Source: Plotosus lineatus
Taxonomy: Eukaryota > Chordata > Actinopteri > Siluriformes > Plotosidae
Assembly (NCBI GenBank): GCA_024760905.1
Contig: CM045729.1
Span: 58,603,080-58,667,079 of the forward strand
Length of the DNA: 64,000 nt
Direction of reading: 5' to 3'
Below, piece by piece: positions 30,858 through 41,370 of the stretch. The position numbers and the translations under genes were made by a program. Every line of letters begins with the position of its first letter. Positions within the stretch are counted from its first letter, which is position 1. A model generated the notes under the pieces. That model saw only the letters and a list, made by a program, of their open reading frames with translations, was not told where the DNA came from and made no database searches.

Positions 30858-32234
30858 TCATACCTCCACTGGTATGTCATCAGGACCAACTGCCTTTCCA
30901 CTCTTCATCCTCTTCAATGCCCTCCTCACTTCACCCTTACTAATCTTTGCTACTTCCTGGTCCTCATCAGTCAATACATTTCCCACTCTGTCCTTAATCA
31001 CTCTAACTTGCTGCATGTCCTTCCCATCTCCATTTCTCTGCTGTGCCAACCTGTATAAATAATTTTGTCCCTCCTTACTGTCCAACCTATCATACAAGTC
31101 ATCATGCACCCTCTCTTTGGCCTTTGACACCGCTACCTTTGCCTTATGTTGTGTCTCCCTGTACTCCCGTTTACTCTCTTCGGTCTTCTCTATGTCCCAC
31201 ATAACACTCTTCCTTTTTCGGCTTCCACCACTTTTCTTCTGCTCTGCCTTTACCTTCTTCACCTTTCTTACCATCAGCATCATCCTGCACACCTCCATTC
31301 TATGCTGTTTGGCAACACTCTCACCCACTACTACTTTGCAGTCACTGACTTCCTTCAAATTACATCGCCTACGCAAAATGTAGTCTACCTGTGTGCTCCT
31401 AACTCTGCTTTTATAAGTCACCCTATGCTCCTGTCTCTTCTGGAAGAAAGTATTCACCAAAGCCATTTCCGTCCTTTTTGCAAAATCTATCAACACTTCA
31501 CCTTCTGCCTTCCTGTCCTGAATACCAAATCTGCCATTCACTTCCTCGTCCCCGCTGTTGCCTGCACCAACATATACATTGAAGTCTACTCCAATGACCA
31601 CTCTTGACCTCTGGGGGTATTCTGCATCACTTCATCTAACTCACTCCAGAATCTCGCCTTCTCTTCTCGCTTACATCCTGTCTGTGGGGCATAAGCACGA
31701 ACATCATTGAACAACACACCTTCAATTTCTAATTTGAGACTCATCACTCTGCAGGACACTCTTTTCACTTCTAGAACATTCCTGACAAACCCTTTCTTCA
31801 AGATGACTCCTGCTCAATTTCTCTTCCCATCCACACCATGAAAAAACAGCTTAAGCCCTGCCCCTTCTATCCTTGCTACCTTTCCACCTGGTCTCCTGAA
31901 CACACAATATGTCCACCTTCCTTCTCTGCATCATGTCAGCCAGCTCTCTACCTTTTCCTGTCATAGTTCCAACATTCAAAGTTCCTTCTCTCAGTCCTAG
32001 ACTCATGCTTTTCCTTTTCTCTCTCTGCCTACGGACACACCTCCCACCCCTCCTTCTTTGACCTCTCCTTCTTCGACCAACAGTAGTCCAATTTCCACCA
32101 GCACCCTGTTGGTTAACAGCACTGATGGCAGTCGTTTTTAACCCGGGCCTCAACCGATCCGGTATGAAATTTGTCTTTCTGGTTTGCATTTTATATTCTG
32201 GCAAAAGTTTCATGCTGGATGCCCTTCCTGTCAC
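30858..32234 (-). pseudogene. RTE copy 4 endonuclease region
   Basis: Three frames: 31851-32234 (leader-proximal start, MSLGLREGTLNVGTMTGKGR, ILCVQETRWKGSKD), 31586-31801 (MSLKLEIEGVLFNDV, RAYAPQTG) and 30858-31601 (GVDFNVYVGAGNSGDEEVNG, VDYILRRRCNLKEVSDCK, then after a deletion ALKRMKSGKAVGPDDIPVEV). In GADFNGHVG the last His is replaced (GVDFNVYVG). Frameshifts and deletions make it inactive. Confidence 0.87.
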
Positions 32235-32283
32235 AACCCTCTACATTTATCCGGGCTTTGGACTGGCGTGAGGGCAGACACTT

Positions 32284-32285
32284 GT

Positions 32286-32316
<31 letters not shown>

Positions 32317-32333
32317 GAGAGAGAGAGAGAGAG
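32284..32333. repeat. (TTTA)n and (GA)n tracts
   Basis: Eight TTTA units then about nine GA units at the 5' border of RTE copy 4. The stretch to 32870 beyond it has nothing recognisable. Confidence 0.9.
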
Positions 32334-32868
32334 TAATACGTTTTTTTTACATTATTGAACTATCAATTATAATCATAATTATAATCATTAACATTATCTT
32401 TTACTTGCTAAATGTAACTGAGGCTTTAGATATGAGTCTGTCTCTCTCGGGTTCCCTCAGTAACAACTGAGTATAAAGTTTACTGCGGTGTAATTGCTCT
32501 TTAAAATGAGTCACTCAGAACAGAACAAGAGATACAGAACTTCACAGCTCTCAAGCTTCCTGTGAAAGCTAAGGTCACACATCATCTCATCAGGACCAGA
32601 AGATCCTCCAAGAAAGCTTTCACACAACAATGTCTGCCTCAATCTGTGAGCACTGAGTTAGTTTTAATGTCTGGTACATGAATTTCAATTGTGGATAGCA
32701 GGGAGTTTCACAAAGCTCCACATTTGGCCAGTGATTGACTGTGAAAAACTCCCAGAAACTCTGTCTACAGAATATTGTGTGCATATAAAGTCAAACATGT
32801 ATTAAAATAATACTTACTGTACAGCAAAATAAATTTCAGATCACTTCTGCATTGTTTATTTTGTATTT

Positions 32869-32871
<3 letters not shown>

Positions 32872-32957
<86 letters not shown>
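32872..32957. repeat. (CA)n microsatellite
   Basis: About 42 CA units. Confidence 0.95.
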
Positions 32958-32960
<3 letters not shown>

Positions 32961-33133
32961 TGTTACTGGAATACAGTAATGGAAGAATAATGATCAGTGT
33001 GCAATTCTGGATTGTTCTAGGTCCAATAATAACTGTCTTCTGTTGTTATGTTTCGGCAAGTTTATTTGTCATCTGTCTATTTTAATAAATGGATCATATA
33101 CACAGTATTATTTAAAATTATTAAGCACCATCT

Positions 33134-33472
33134 GGGGCAGTGGTGGTCTAGTGGTATAGGACGCTGGATCGCTGATCCAAAGGTTGGGGGTTCGAGTCCC
33201 ACTCTGCACAAAGTTGTCACTGTCCCCCCCAGTGAAGCTAATTGGGTTATCAAAGGCGGGCCATGTCTCTCACTGTCTATGGTGTGAGGCATGTAAAAGA
33301 ACCATTGCTGACTTTCGACAAGAGTAGGCTGCAAAGCCGTCAGCGTGTTTCTGCTCTGCGATGGCCTGGCGAGCTCTCCAGGGTGTACTCTGTCCTCGCC
33401 CGAAGTTGGCTGGGATGGGCACCACCTCCCCGCGACCCAAATTAGGATTAAGCGGGTACAGAAAATGAACTG
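33134..33472 (+). mobile_element. SINE family B with Rex3-like tail, complete
   Basis: tRNA-like head GGCAGTGGTGGTCTAGTGG with B-box GGGTTCGAGTCCC, then a body with CATGTCTCTCACTGTCTATG, AAAAGAACCATTGCTGACTT, GCAAAGCCGTCAGCGTG, and tail GATGGCCTGGCGAGCTCTCC, CCCCGCGACCCAAATTAGG, ATTAAGCGGG. Exact 14-bp target duplication ATTAAGCACCATCT at 33120-33133 and 33473-33486. The tail resembles the Rex3-like LINE end at 22560-22590. The head looks like a tRNA but forms part of a repeated unit and is not a functional tRNA gene. Confidence 0.88.
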
Positions 33473-33486
33473 ATTAAGCACCATCT

Positions 33487-33994
33487 CTGACAGAACCAGC
33501 TCATTATTTCCTTATGTAACAGCTAGTTGGAAAGCAAATCCCCAAAAATGTAAACCACAAAGTTTATGCACTCATTAAAATACTTACATGTTTTTATTGT
33601 TACACTTGTTCACAGGGATTTGATGGATATACCAAATAGAATGAAATACAATATGTCATACTAAATACTGGTATTCCTGCATGTTAACAAGTTGGATTTC
33701 TCCTTTAAAACAAATCACATTAAGCCAGCCATGCTATTTCCAAGAACGAGCCAATAATGCACTCATCAAATGCTATGGACAGCTGCTGATTCAGAATCAT
33801 TTTTTTAAACATCATGTACAATATTTATTATGATGGCTTAGTGACTGCTTTATGCAGCAAAAATGACAGAAAAATATTACCACTAATGCAACAAAAGCAG
33901 AACAGAGTTTACTTTCACTTAATTTCCACAAATATCTCCAGGTATTGCATCAATCAGGGCTAGAGCCAACAGTGTTCATCAAATTACCCACAAC
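33487..33994. other. no recognisable feature
   Basis: AT-rich non-repetitive sequence between a SINE and RTE copy 5. Confidence 0.5.
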
Positions 33995-34011
33995 ATATAG
34001 TACATGGGGTA
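33995..34011. repeat. target-site duplication, RTE copy 5
   Basis: ATATAGTACATGGGGTA (17 nt), repeated exactly at 37156-37172. The right copy overlaps the first bases of a family A SINE, so the LINE inserted at the SINE's border. Confidence 0.95.
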
Positions 34012-34310
34012 ATGCAGTCGTGAGGGGGGGGGCACAAACCAGTGTCTTTCCCTCACGCCGGTCCCAAGCCCGGATAAATGCAGAAGGTTGCGTCAGGAAG
34101 GGCATCCGGCGTAAAACAAATGCCAAATAAACTATGCGAATCACAAGAAAGAATCACATACCGGATCGGTCGAGGCCCGGGTTAACAACGACCGCCATCA
34201 GTGCCGTCAACCAACAGGGTGCTGATGGAAATTGGACTACTGTTGGTCGAAGATGTTGAAGAAGGAGAGGCGGGAGGCGTGTCCGTTGCCAGAGAGAGAA
34301 GAGGAAAGGC

Positions 34311-35654
34311 ATGAGTCTAGGACTGAAAGTAGGGACTTTGAATGTTGGAACTATGACAGGAAAAGGTAGAGAGCTGGCTGACATGATGCAGAGGAGGAAG
34401 GTGGACATACTGTGTGTTCAGGAGACCAGGTGGAAAGGTCGCAAGGCTAGAAGCATAGGAGCAGGGTTTAAGCTCTTTTATCACGGTGTGGATGGGAAGA
34501 GAAATGGAGTCGGAGTCATCTTGAAGGAGGAGTTTGCCAGGAATGTTCTAGAAGTGAAAAGAGTGTCAGACAGAGTGATGAGTCTCAAGTTAGAAATTAA
34601 AGGTGTGATGGTCAATGTTGTTAGTGCTTATGCCCCACAGACAGGATGTGAGCGAGAAGAGAAGGAGAGATTCTGGAGGGAGTTAGATGAAGTAATGCAG
34701 AGTACTCCCAGAGGTGAAAGAGTGGTCATTGGGGCAGACTTCAATGGACATGTTGGTTCAGGAAACAGAGGGGACGAGGACGTGATGGGTAGGTTTGGTA
34801 TCCAGGACAGGAACGCAGAAGGACAGATGTTGGTAGATTTTGCAAAAAGGATGGAAATGGCTGTGGTGAATACTTTCTTCCAGAAGAGAGAGGAGCATAG
34901 GGTGACTTATAAAAGTGGAGGTAGGAGCACACAGGTAGACTACATCTTGTACAGGCGATGTAATTTAAAGGAAGTCAGTGACTGCAAAGTAGTAGTGGGT
35001 GAGTGTGTTGCCAAACAGCATAGGATTGTGGTGTGCAGGATGATGCTGATGGTGAGGAAGGTGAAGAAGGCAAAGGCAGAGCAGAAGAGAAAGTGGTGGA
35101 AGTTGAAAAAGGAAGGGTGTCGGGTTGTCTTCAAGGAGGAGTTGAAACAGGCATTGGGTGGTCAGGAAGTGCTTCCAGATGACTGGACAACTACAGCTAA
35201 TGTGATCAGGGAGACAGGTAGGAGAATACTTGGTGTGTCATCTGGAAGGAAAGTAGATAAGGAGACTTGGTGGTGGAATGAGGAAGTGCAGGAGTGTGTA
35301 CAAAGGAAGAGATTAGCGAAGAAGAAGTGGGACATTGAGAAAACCGAAGAGAGTAAACAGGAGTACAGGGAGACACAGCGTAAGGCAAAGGTAGCAGTGT
35401 CAAAGGCCAAAGAGAGGGTGCATGATGACTTGTATGCTCGGCTGGAAAGTAAGGAGGGAGAAAATGATTTATACAGGTTGGCACAGCAGAGAAATAGAGA
35501 TGGGAAGGACGTGCAGCAAGTTAGATTGATAAAGGACAGAGAGGGAAATGTATTGACTGATGACAGAAGTGTGCTGGGAAGATGGAAAGAGTACTTTGAA
35601 GAGCTGATGAATGAGGAAAATGAGAGAAAAAAGAGTAGAAGAGGTGACTGTTGA
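34311..35654 (+). pseudogene. RTE copy 5 endonuclease and linker
   Basis: 447-codon frame. Residues 1-30 MSLGLKVGTLNVGTMTGKGR; about 38-50 ILCVQETRWKGRKA (catalytic Glu); about 105-115 NVVSAYAPQTG; about 143-152 VVIGADFNGHVG (conserved D-x-N and His); about 220 RSTQVDYILYRRCN. Then a basic linker rich in KKAKAEQKRKWWKL and the WWWNEEVQECVQRKR segment. The frame is lost near 35630 in a run of A (GAGAAAAAAGAG), after which the RT follows in another frame. Endonuclease motifs all look intact. Confidence 0.9.
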
Positions 35655-37124
35655 GGACCAGGAAGTAACAAAGATTAGTAAGGGTGAAGTGAGGAGGGCA
35701 TTGAAGAGGATGAAGAATAGAAAGGCAGTTGGTCCTGATGACATACCGGTGGACGTATGGAAGTGTCTAGGAGAGGTAGCAGTAGATTTTCTGACAAGAA
35801 CATTTAACAAGGTCTTGAGAGTGAGAGGATGCCAGAGGAATGGCGGAGAAGTGTGCTGGTGCCCATTTTTAAGAACAAGGGAGACGTGCAGAGTTGTGGC
35901 AACTACAGAGGGATAATGATGAGCCATACGATGAAGTTATGGGAAAGAATAGTGGAAGCTAGACTAAGGGCAGAAGTCAGCATTTGTGAACAACAGTTTG
36001 GTTTCATGCCAAGAAAGAGCACCACAGATGCAGTGTTTGCCTTGAGGATGTTAATGGAGAAGTACAGAGAAGGTCAGAGGGAGCTGCATTGTGCCTTTGT
36101 GGATCTGGAGAAAGCATATGACAAGGTGCCGAGAGAAGAACTGTGGTATTGCATGAGGAAGTCTGGAGTGGCAGAGAAGTATGTTAGAGTGGTGCAGGGC
36201 ATGTATGAGAGATGTAAGACAGTGGTGAGGTGTGCTGTCGGTGTGACACAAGAGTTCAAGGTGGAGGTGGGACTGCATCAAGGGTCAGCTCTCAGCCCCT
36301 TTTTGTTTGCTATGGTGATGGACAGGCTGACAGACGAGGTTAGACAAGATTCCCCATGGACTATGATGTTTGCAGATGACATTGTGATCTGTAGTGAGAG
36401 CAGAGAACAAGTGCAGGAAAATCTAGAGAGGTGGAGGTATGCCCTGGAAAGGAGGTGAATGAAGATTAGCCTCAGTAAGACAGAATACATGTGCATGAAT
36501 GACAAGGACCAAAGAGGAACGGTGAGATTACAGGGAGCAGAGATAAGAAAGGTGGAGGATTTTAAGTACTTAGGCGCAACAATCCAGAGCAATGGAGAGT
36601 GTGGAAAAGAGGTCAAGAAGCGTGTACAGGCAGGTTGGAATGGTTGGAGAAAAGTGTCCGGTGTGATGTGTGATAGGAGGGTATCGGCAAGAATGAAAGG
36701 AAAAGTGTACAAGACGGTGTTGAGGCCAACGATGTTGTATGGGTTAGAAACAGTGGCCCTGGGGAAAAGACAGGAGGCAGAGTTGGAGGTAGCAGAGATG
36801 AAAATGTTGAGGTTCTCTTTGGGAGTAACGAGGATGGATAGGATTAGGAATGAGCACATCAGAGTGACAGCACATGTAAGATGTTTTGGAGACAAAGTCA
36901 GAGAGGCTAGATTGAGATGGTTTGGACATGTACAGAGGAGGGATAGTGAGTATATTGGTAATAGGATGCTGAGGCTGGAACTACCAGGCAGAAGGCCTAG
37001 AGGAAGACCAAAGAGACGATTCATGGATGTGGTGAAGGAGGACATGAAGGTCGTTGGTGTAAGAGAAGAAGATGCAAAGGATAGGGTGAGATGGAGGCAG
37101 ATGATTCGCTGTGGCGACCCCTGA
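35611..37124 (+). pseudogene. RTE copy 5 reverse transcriptase and C-terminal part
   Basis: Segments 35611-35815, 35829-36458 and 36459-37124. Motifs: KAVGPDDIPVDVWKC, EEWRRSVLVPIFKNKGDV, GNYRGIMMSH (two residues lost relative to GNYRGIKLMSH), FGFMPRKSTTDAVFALRM, CAFVDLEKAYDKV, GLHQGSALSPFLFAMVMDRL and MMFADDIVICSES (intact F-A-D-D). A TGA at 36456-36458 replaces a Gly codon (ERRG in other copies). The C-terminal segment has FKYLGATIQSNGECGKEV and RLRWFGHVQRRDSEYIGNRM and ends RCGDP just before the 3' tail. Confidence 0.9.
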
Positions 37125-37165
37125 AGGGAAAAGCCGAAAGGAAAAGAAGAAGAAGATATAGTACA

Positions 37166-37455
37166 TGGGGTAGCACAGTAGCGTAGCGGTTAGCATGTCC
37201 CCCTTAATACAACAAGATCCCCGGTTCAAGGCTCAGGCATTTTTGTGTGGAGTTTGCATGTTATTCCCATGATTGCGTGGGCTTTCCCTGGGTACTTCGG
37301 TTTCCTCTGACACTCCAAAGACATACATATGGCTAACTGGCTGTGCAAAATTACCCCTATGTGTGAGAATAAATGGTTGTGTATGTGTTGTCTGGCGAGC
37401 TGTTTAGGGTGTTCCCAGTAACCCTAGTAAGATTAAGCAGTTCGGCAAATGAGAA
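37166..37455 (+). mobile_element. SINE family A
   Basis: Head GGGGTAGCACAGTAGCGTAG, GGTTCAAGGCTCAGGCATTT, body GTGTGGAGTTTGCATGTTAT, CGGTTTCCTCTGACACTCCA, tail TGTCTGGCGAGCTGTTTAGG, AGTAAGATTAAGCAGTTCGG. Its first bases coincide with the target duplication of RTE copy 5. Confidence 0.8.
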
Positions 37456-37631
37456 GAGATGATATTGTATATGACACACCTGACCACTCTGTATTCTACA
37501 AATTAATCTGCACTACACTACATCAAATGTAAAGTAAATTTACAGGTATGATTTTACCACCTTTTTCAACTAAATAAATGTACAAAAGATGTACCCAATG
37601 ACTCCAGCTTCCTCCAGGAGGCTCATACATC

Positions 37632-37848
37632 AGTAAAGGTAAAGTCTGTTTCGACTTTTTACACCAAAGTCCAGTGGCTTATCAGGCCGGTGCTTATCCC
37701 CAGTTTCTGTAGCATGAAGTGACTAGGAGACAACTCCTCCTGGATCAGACGCTAGTCCATCACAGTTTACCTTCCCCGTATATATTTTTTACTGGTACCC
37801 ACCTCCTGATCATGAGCGCAGCACCCTAACCAGTACACCACCGGCCCC
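37632..37848 (-). mobile_element. SINE family C
   Basis: Shares, in order, AGCATGAAGTGACTAGGAG, AACTCCTCCTGGAT, CTAGTCCATCACAG and CTCCTGATCATGAGCGCAGC with the copy at 46562-46879. On the minus strand the end near 37848 is a tRNA-like head (GGCCGGTGGTGTACTGGTTA). Lacks about 70 bases of the second copy between the TGGTACCCA and the CCTCCTGATCATGAGC blocks. Confidence 0.78.
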
Positions 37849-37965
37849 ACCTGCTGATACATAAACAGTATAGATAATTTATAGATGGATGGAAGATGTA
37901 CCTTCTGACAGTAATGTCTACATTAAAATATACAGTTTTTGTTATAAGAGTGCAAAACACACATA

Positions 37966-38059
<94 letters not shown>

Positions 38060-38745
38060 TTCATTCATTTACCACCTAATCCTAATTATAAAATATTTTA
38101 AAGGATGGTTAATCATATAATATAATCCATGCATAACACCTCTAAGCAGTATTAGAAATGGACCCCGGCAAAACCAGCTCTTTCATTTGCACTTTCATTC
38201 AGGAAATTCCCATCAATAATTCATAATTTGCCACATTAATGTACCCTGCCAAGTCAAAATGAAGTAGCTGTTTGGATTTAAGTAAGGAAATATTTCAGAG
38301 CCTAGGATTGTTTAATTACTGCAGTGATTAGTGTTTTAGCTGATTGAAGCTATTGCTCAGCAGTGGTTATACAGTATAACCTTAACTGATGCAGTGAGTA
38401 GCTTTTTATTTCTTAAACAGCCTTGCTAAAATATAAATCTACTGATCATTGAAAAGATGTTGGTAGGTCTTGAAGGATCAAATTATTGGCCTGCCTTAAG
38501 CAAAGAACACAACAAAGGAAATTGCTAAAATTACTGGAATTGAGTTAAGAACTGCCCAAATGCCTTATTAAAACCTGGAAGGATAGTGCTAAATCAGTTT
38601 TGTGGAGGAAATGTTGTTTGAAAAAAGTGATGTACCATGACTGAAAATAATTTAAAATGTAAAACTTAAAAAAATACTGATGGTGTAACAGCTGATGGTG
38701 TAACTTTTCATGTTTTGTCTTTATACTGAGCTACATGCAGTAAAG
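37849..38745. repeat. (TA)n microsatellite at 37970-38055, otherwise nothing recognisable
   Basis: The only structured part is the 43-unit TA run followed by three TTCA units. The rest is AT-rich non-repetitive DNA. Confidence 0.8.
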
Positions 38746-38747
38746 CC

Positions 38748-38870
38748 CTGTCATGGCCTGGCGAGCTATTCAGGATGTACCCTACCCTTGCCCGGGGTCG
38801 ACTGAGATGGGTGCCAGTCTTCCTGCAAACCTAATTAGGATTAATAGCTTTAGAAAATGATTGAATGGAT
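38748..38870 (+). mobile_element. SINE family A/B 3' tail fragment
   Basis: CATGGCCTGGCGAGCTATTC, CCCGGGGTCGACTGAGATGG and AACCTAATTAGGATTAATAG match the common tail (33360-33470). Confidence 0.75.
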
Positions 38871-38919
38871 ACGTACAACAGAAAATTTCATTTCAAGCTA
38901 TTTTTTCCCCCAGATGTTC

Positions 38920-39032
38920 ATACCTACCTCACAGCAAGGTCCTGGGTTCCAGGCTCAGGAGAAGCATGCTATTATCTGGTTTCCCTGAGTTTCCTTTGGG
39001 TACTCTGCTTTCCTCCCACAGTCCAAAGACAG
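38920..39032 (+). mobile_element. SINE family A 5' body fragment
   Basis: CTACCTCACAGCAAGGTCCT, GGGTACTCTGCTTTCCTCCC and ACAGTCCAAAGACA follow the order of the family A head and body. Confidence 0.72.
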
Positions 39033-39164
39033 TGTCATATTTTTTGTTTTTTTTCGGTACCAAAATGATACACTCGGAGACTAACTATTGCATTTGAGCT
39101 TTTCCTTCAGTTGTTTTTTTCTTCACACATTCCACTTACATTAAATCTGTTGAGACTTCATATA

Positions 39165-39245
39165 CAGGGATCCCTTGCCACTTCGAGCTTCAATTAATGC
39201 AGCTTCAGTGCATCGCGGGTTAAAAAAAAAAAAATAAAAAAAAAA

Positions 39246-39292
<47 letters not shown>

Positions 39293-39956
39293 TTGAATTA
39301 AAAAAATGAGGAAATTAAGGAAGAATAGGGGAAAAGTTATGGAAAATGTCACAAAAACAAGGCCAATTATGCAAAAAAAAAAAAACCCAAAAAACCCTCA
39401 ACAAACACTAAACAAATACAAAAAAAAAAAAACAGATACATTGCACATGGCGCGTGAGTGTGTGTGTGTATGTATGTATGTGTGTCGTCTCATGCAATAC
39501 CATTCGTATGTGTGTGTATGGACGCTCTCCAGCTTACTAACGAGTTCGGTTCCCTTTGTTTGTAAGTCGTTATAGGGCATTCTTTAGAGGGGAACTTATG
39601 TTTAAACCATCTATAAGTAATCTTTGAGTTTGTACTGTATATGACCTCACCCCCCCCCCCCCATAATCATATGTACATTGTCAATAATAGGCAGCACGGT
39701 GGCGTAATGGTTAGCACGCGTGCCTCACAGCAAGAAGGCCTGGGTTCGAATCCAAGCCTGGGCATTTCTGCGTGGAGTTTGCATGTTCTTCCCGTGCTTG
39801 CGTGGGTTTCCTCCGGGTACTCTGGTTTCCTCCCACGGTCCAAAAACATGCACAGTAGGTTAATTGGCTAAATAATCTGTGGAGAGGGCTTCGCAGATTT
39901 CAATGGTCGCGTGGGGATCTCGGTCCCAATTAACCGCGGAAAGTGAGGGATCCCTG
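39165..39956 (-). mobile_element. pogo/Tigger-like non-autonomous element, copy 2, with inserts
   Basis: Ends CAGGGATCCCTTGCCACTTC at the left and, reading back from 39956, CAGGGATCCCTCACTTTCCG at the right, giving inverted repeats of at least 11 exact bases. Flanks are TA (39163-39164) and CA. Interior A-rich and (TA)n tracts lie at 39218-39290. The block CAAGGCCAATTATGC is the reverse complement of copy 1 at 24184-24661. A family A SINE head (39690-39880) sits inside it. Confidence 0.7.
39690..39880 (+). mobile_element. SINE family A, well-preserved 5' half
   Basis: GGCAGCACGGTGGCGTAATG, CTCACAGCAAGAAGGCCTGG, GTTCGAATCC (B-box), GTGGAGTTTGCATGTTCTTC, GTGGGTTTCCTCCGGGTACT, GGTTTCCTCCCACGGTCC. 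It is the least degraded head of the family here. The 3' half is replaced by pogo-like sequence at about 39881. Confidence 0.85.
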
Positions 39957-39994
39957 CACAGCATTAACAGTGCTATCTAGTGGACTTGACATTA

Positions 39995-40134
39995 CACCTA
40001 GGTGTGTTTGGTTGTGAATGGTTGTGTTTATGATTGTGTGTGCAGGTCTGAAAGGATGTTCAAGGTGTACCCTGCTTTTGACCAGTGTTGGCTGAGATGG
40101 CTCCAGCCTCCTTGCGACCCTAATAGAGTCAGAC
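39995..40134 (+). mobile_element. SINE family A 3' part
   Basis: CACCTAGGTGTGTTTGG, TCAAGGTGTACCCTGCTTTT, GTTGGCTGAGATGGCTCCAG, CTCCTTGCGACCCTAATAG. Separated from the 5' half at 39690-39880 by about 115 bases that include the right end of the pogo-like element. Confidence 0.7.
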
Positions 40135-40533
40135 CAGGAGGGTCAAACTCATTTTGACTGTGGACCACATCCCTAAATTTCAAGATCATTGAAATCCAAA
40201 TAATCACTGGACATCTATTCAAAATTGACATCCATGAAATCTGCATAACCATATTATGTCTTCACATAGTTGTCCTCTTTTCCTTTATTCACTTTCCTTT
40301 GACACTGCATGACATTGCTAAATTGGCTTGTGATCGTTCCTGAGTCATGAATGGCTAGCTGTTTAGTTGGAAAAAGTTGGCTCCACCAAGTGGATGTATG
40401 ATGAATTACATTTCATAGTTATGGTTGATGCAAAGAATGTATGATAATCAAATACATTAAAAGCTCTCGTGTGCCATAAGAAATGAGTCAGAGGGCCAAA
40501 TTTGGTAAACGCACCTTGAGTTTGATACCGATG
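40135..40533. mobile_element. hAT-type MITE
   Basis: Left end CAGGAGGGTCAAACTC and, reading back from 40533, CATCGGTATCAAACTC form imperfect inverted repeats (11 of 16 match), with subterminal GTGGACCACAT and AGAGGGCCAAATTTGG as is usual for fish hAT MITEs. Flanking octamers AGTCAGAC (40127-40134) and AATTAGAC (40534-40541) match at 6 of 8, an old 8-bp target duplication. No coding capacity. Confidence 0.72.
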
Positions 40534-40639
40534 AATTAGACAGTTCAGCTTGTGAGAGATTAAGCTGGATGGAGTATGTGAAAGGTGTGAGTTTTTAATT
40601 GATTTATTTATTTGAATAATTCACACTCATTTTAAGTGT

Positions 40640-40980
40640 TGTAAGGTGGTATAGTGATTTGTATGTACACCTTACAGCAAAAAAGATTCTAGGTTCGAGT
40701 TTCGGGCAACACTATTCTGTGTGGAGCTTGTGTGTTCCCTGTGCACGCTCTTTCCTCCAGATCATCCGGTTTCTTTTTACAGTCAAAAGACATAAACATT
40801 GGTTTAATTGGATGCTTCAGATCATCTCTAGGTGTTTATCTGAATGTGAATAGCTATATGTTGGTGCTGTGATGGTGTGGCAAGCTGCTACGGGTGTATC
40901 CTGCCTTTGTTCAGTGATTCCAGTCTCCCTCGTAGTATTAAGCAATTTGGCATTTGAGTAACTGAGTGAGTGAGTGAACT
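40640..40980 (+). mobile_element. SINE family A, degenerate
   Basis: GTGGTATAGTGATTTGTATG, TTACAGCAAAAAAGATTCTA, GGTTCGAGTTTCGGGCAACA, TGTGTGGAGCTTGTGTG, GATGGTGTGGCAAGCTGCTA, CTCCCTCGTAGTATTAAGC. Full order of the family with many point changes. Confidence 0.75.
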
Positions 40981-41370
40981 TCGTTTTGCTGTCGATATTG
41001 TCAAATGTTTGTATTTTTGGCAACATGCTATCTTGAAGTGAATTAATCATCTTTTAGCTTTAAAGAAGAAAAAACTAGTAAATAACAGAACTGCTATAGT
41101 GAAAGCTTTATTAGCAACATAAAACTGCTGCCAGTGTGCAACAAAAATGTCCAGTATACATAGCCTTTGATTCAAATTTTAATAATAAAAAATAACATAC
41201 AGAAACAGAGTAGGGAAGCAACAAAAGGGAAAAAAAAAAAATCAGAGTCCTTTTATAGTGTATTTTCTGAATTTGGCCACGTGTTCTCATCAGTATCACG
41301 TCTTATATCATCTCTTGTTATGTACCTTGGATATAAATGCGTAGCATGCCTTATGTACCCTTGATATTTT

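Larger units (their letters stand above)
29485..32280 (-). mobile_element. RTE-type LINE, copy 4
   Basis: Minus strand. The 3' end is at about 29490 (CCTTTTGGCTTTTCCCTTCA, reverse of the RTE tail) and the 5' leader at about 32270 (TATCCGGGCTTTGGACTGG). No target-site duplication could be identified because both flanks are low complexity: (TA)n on one side, (TTTA)n on the other. A piece of the middle is missing (between the endonuclease C terminus and the linker, around 31200 and 30958). Confidence 0.88.
34012..37155 (+). mobile_element. RTE-type LINE, copy 5, full length
   Basis: The only full-length copy on the plus strand upstream of 57 kb. 5' end ATGCAGTCGTGAGGGG, leader with GTCAGGAAGGGCATCCGGCG and TAAAACAAATGCCAAAT, long coding region, then GATTCGCTGTGGCGACCCCT and (GAA)n. 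3.14 kb, flanked by an exact 17-bp duplication. It needs about four corrections to be open: frameshifts near 35630 and 35815, a small deletion near 35915 and a stop at 36457. Confidence 0.94.

Noticed and set aside
33140..33215. Possible tRNA gene (A- and B-box-like sequence, CCA-less)
   Set aside because: It is the head of SINE family B, with the same body found at three other loci and a target-site duplication.
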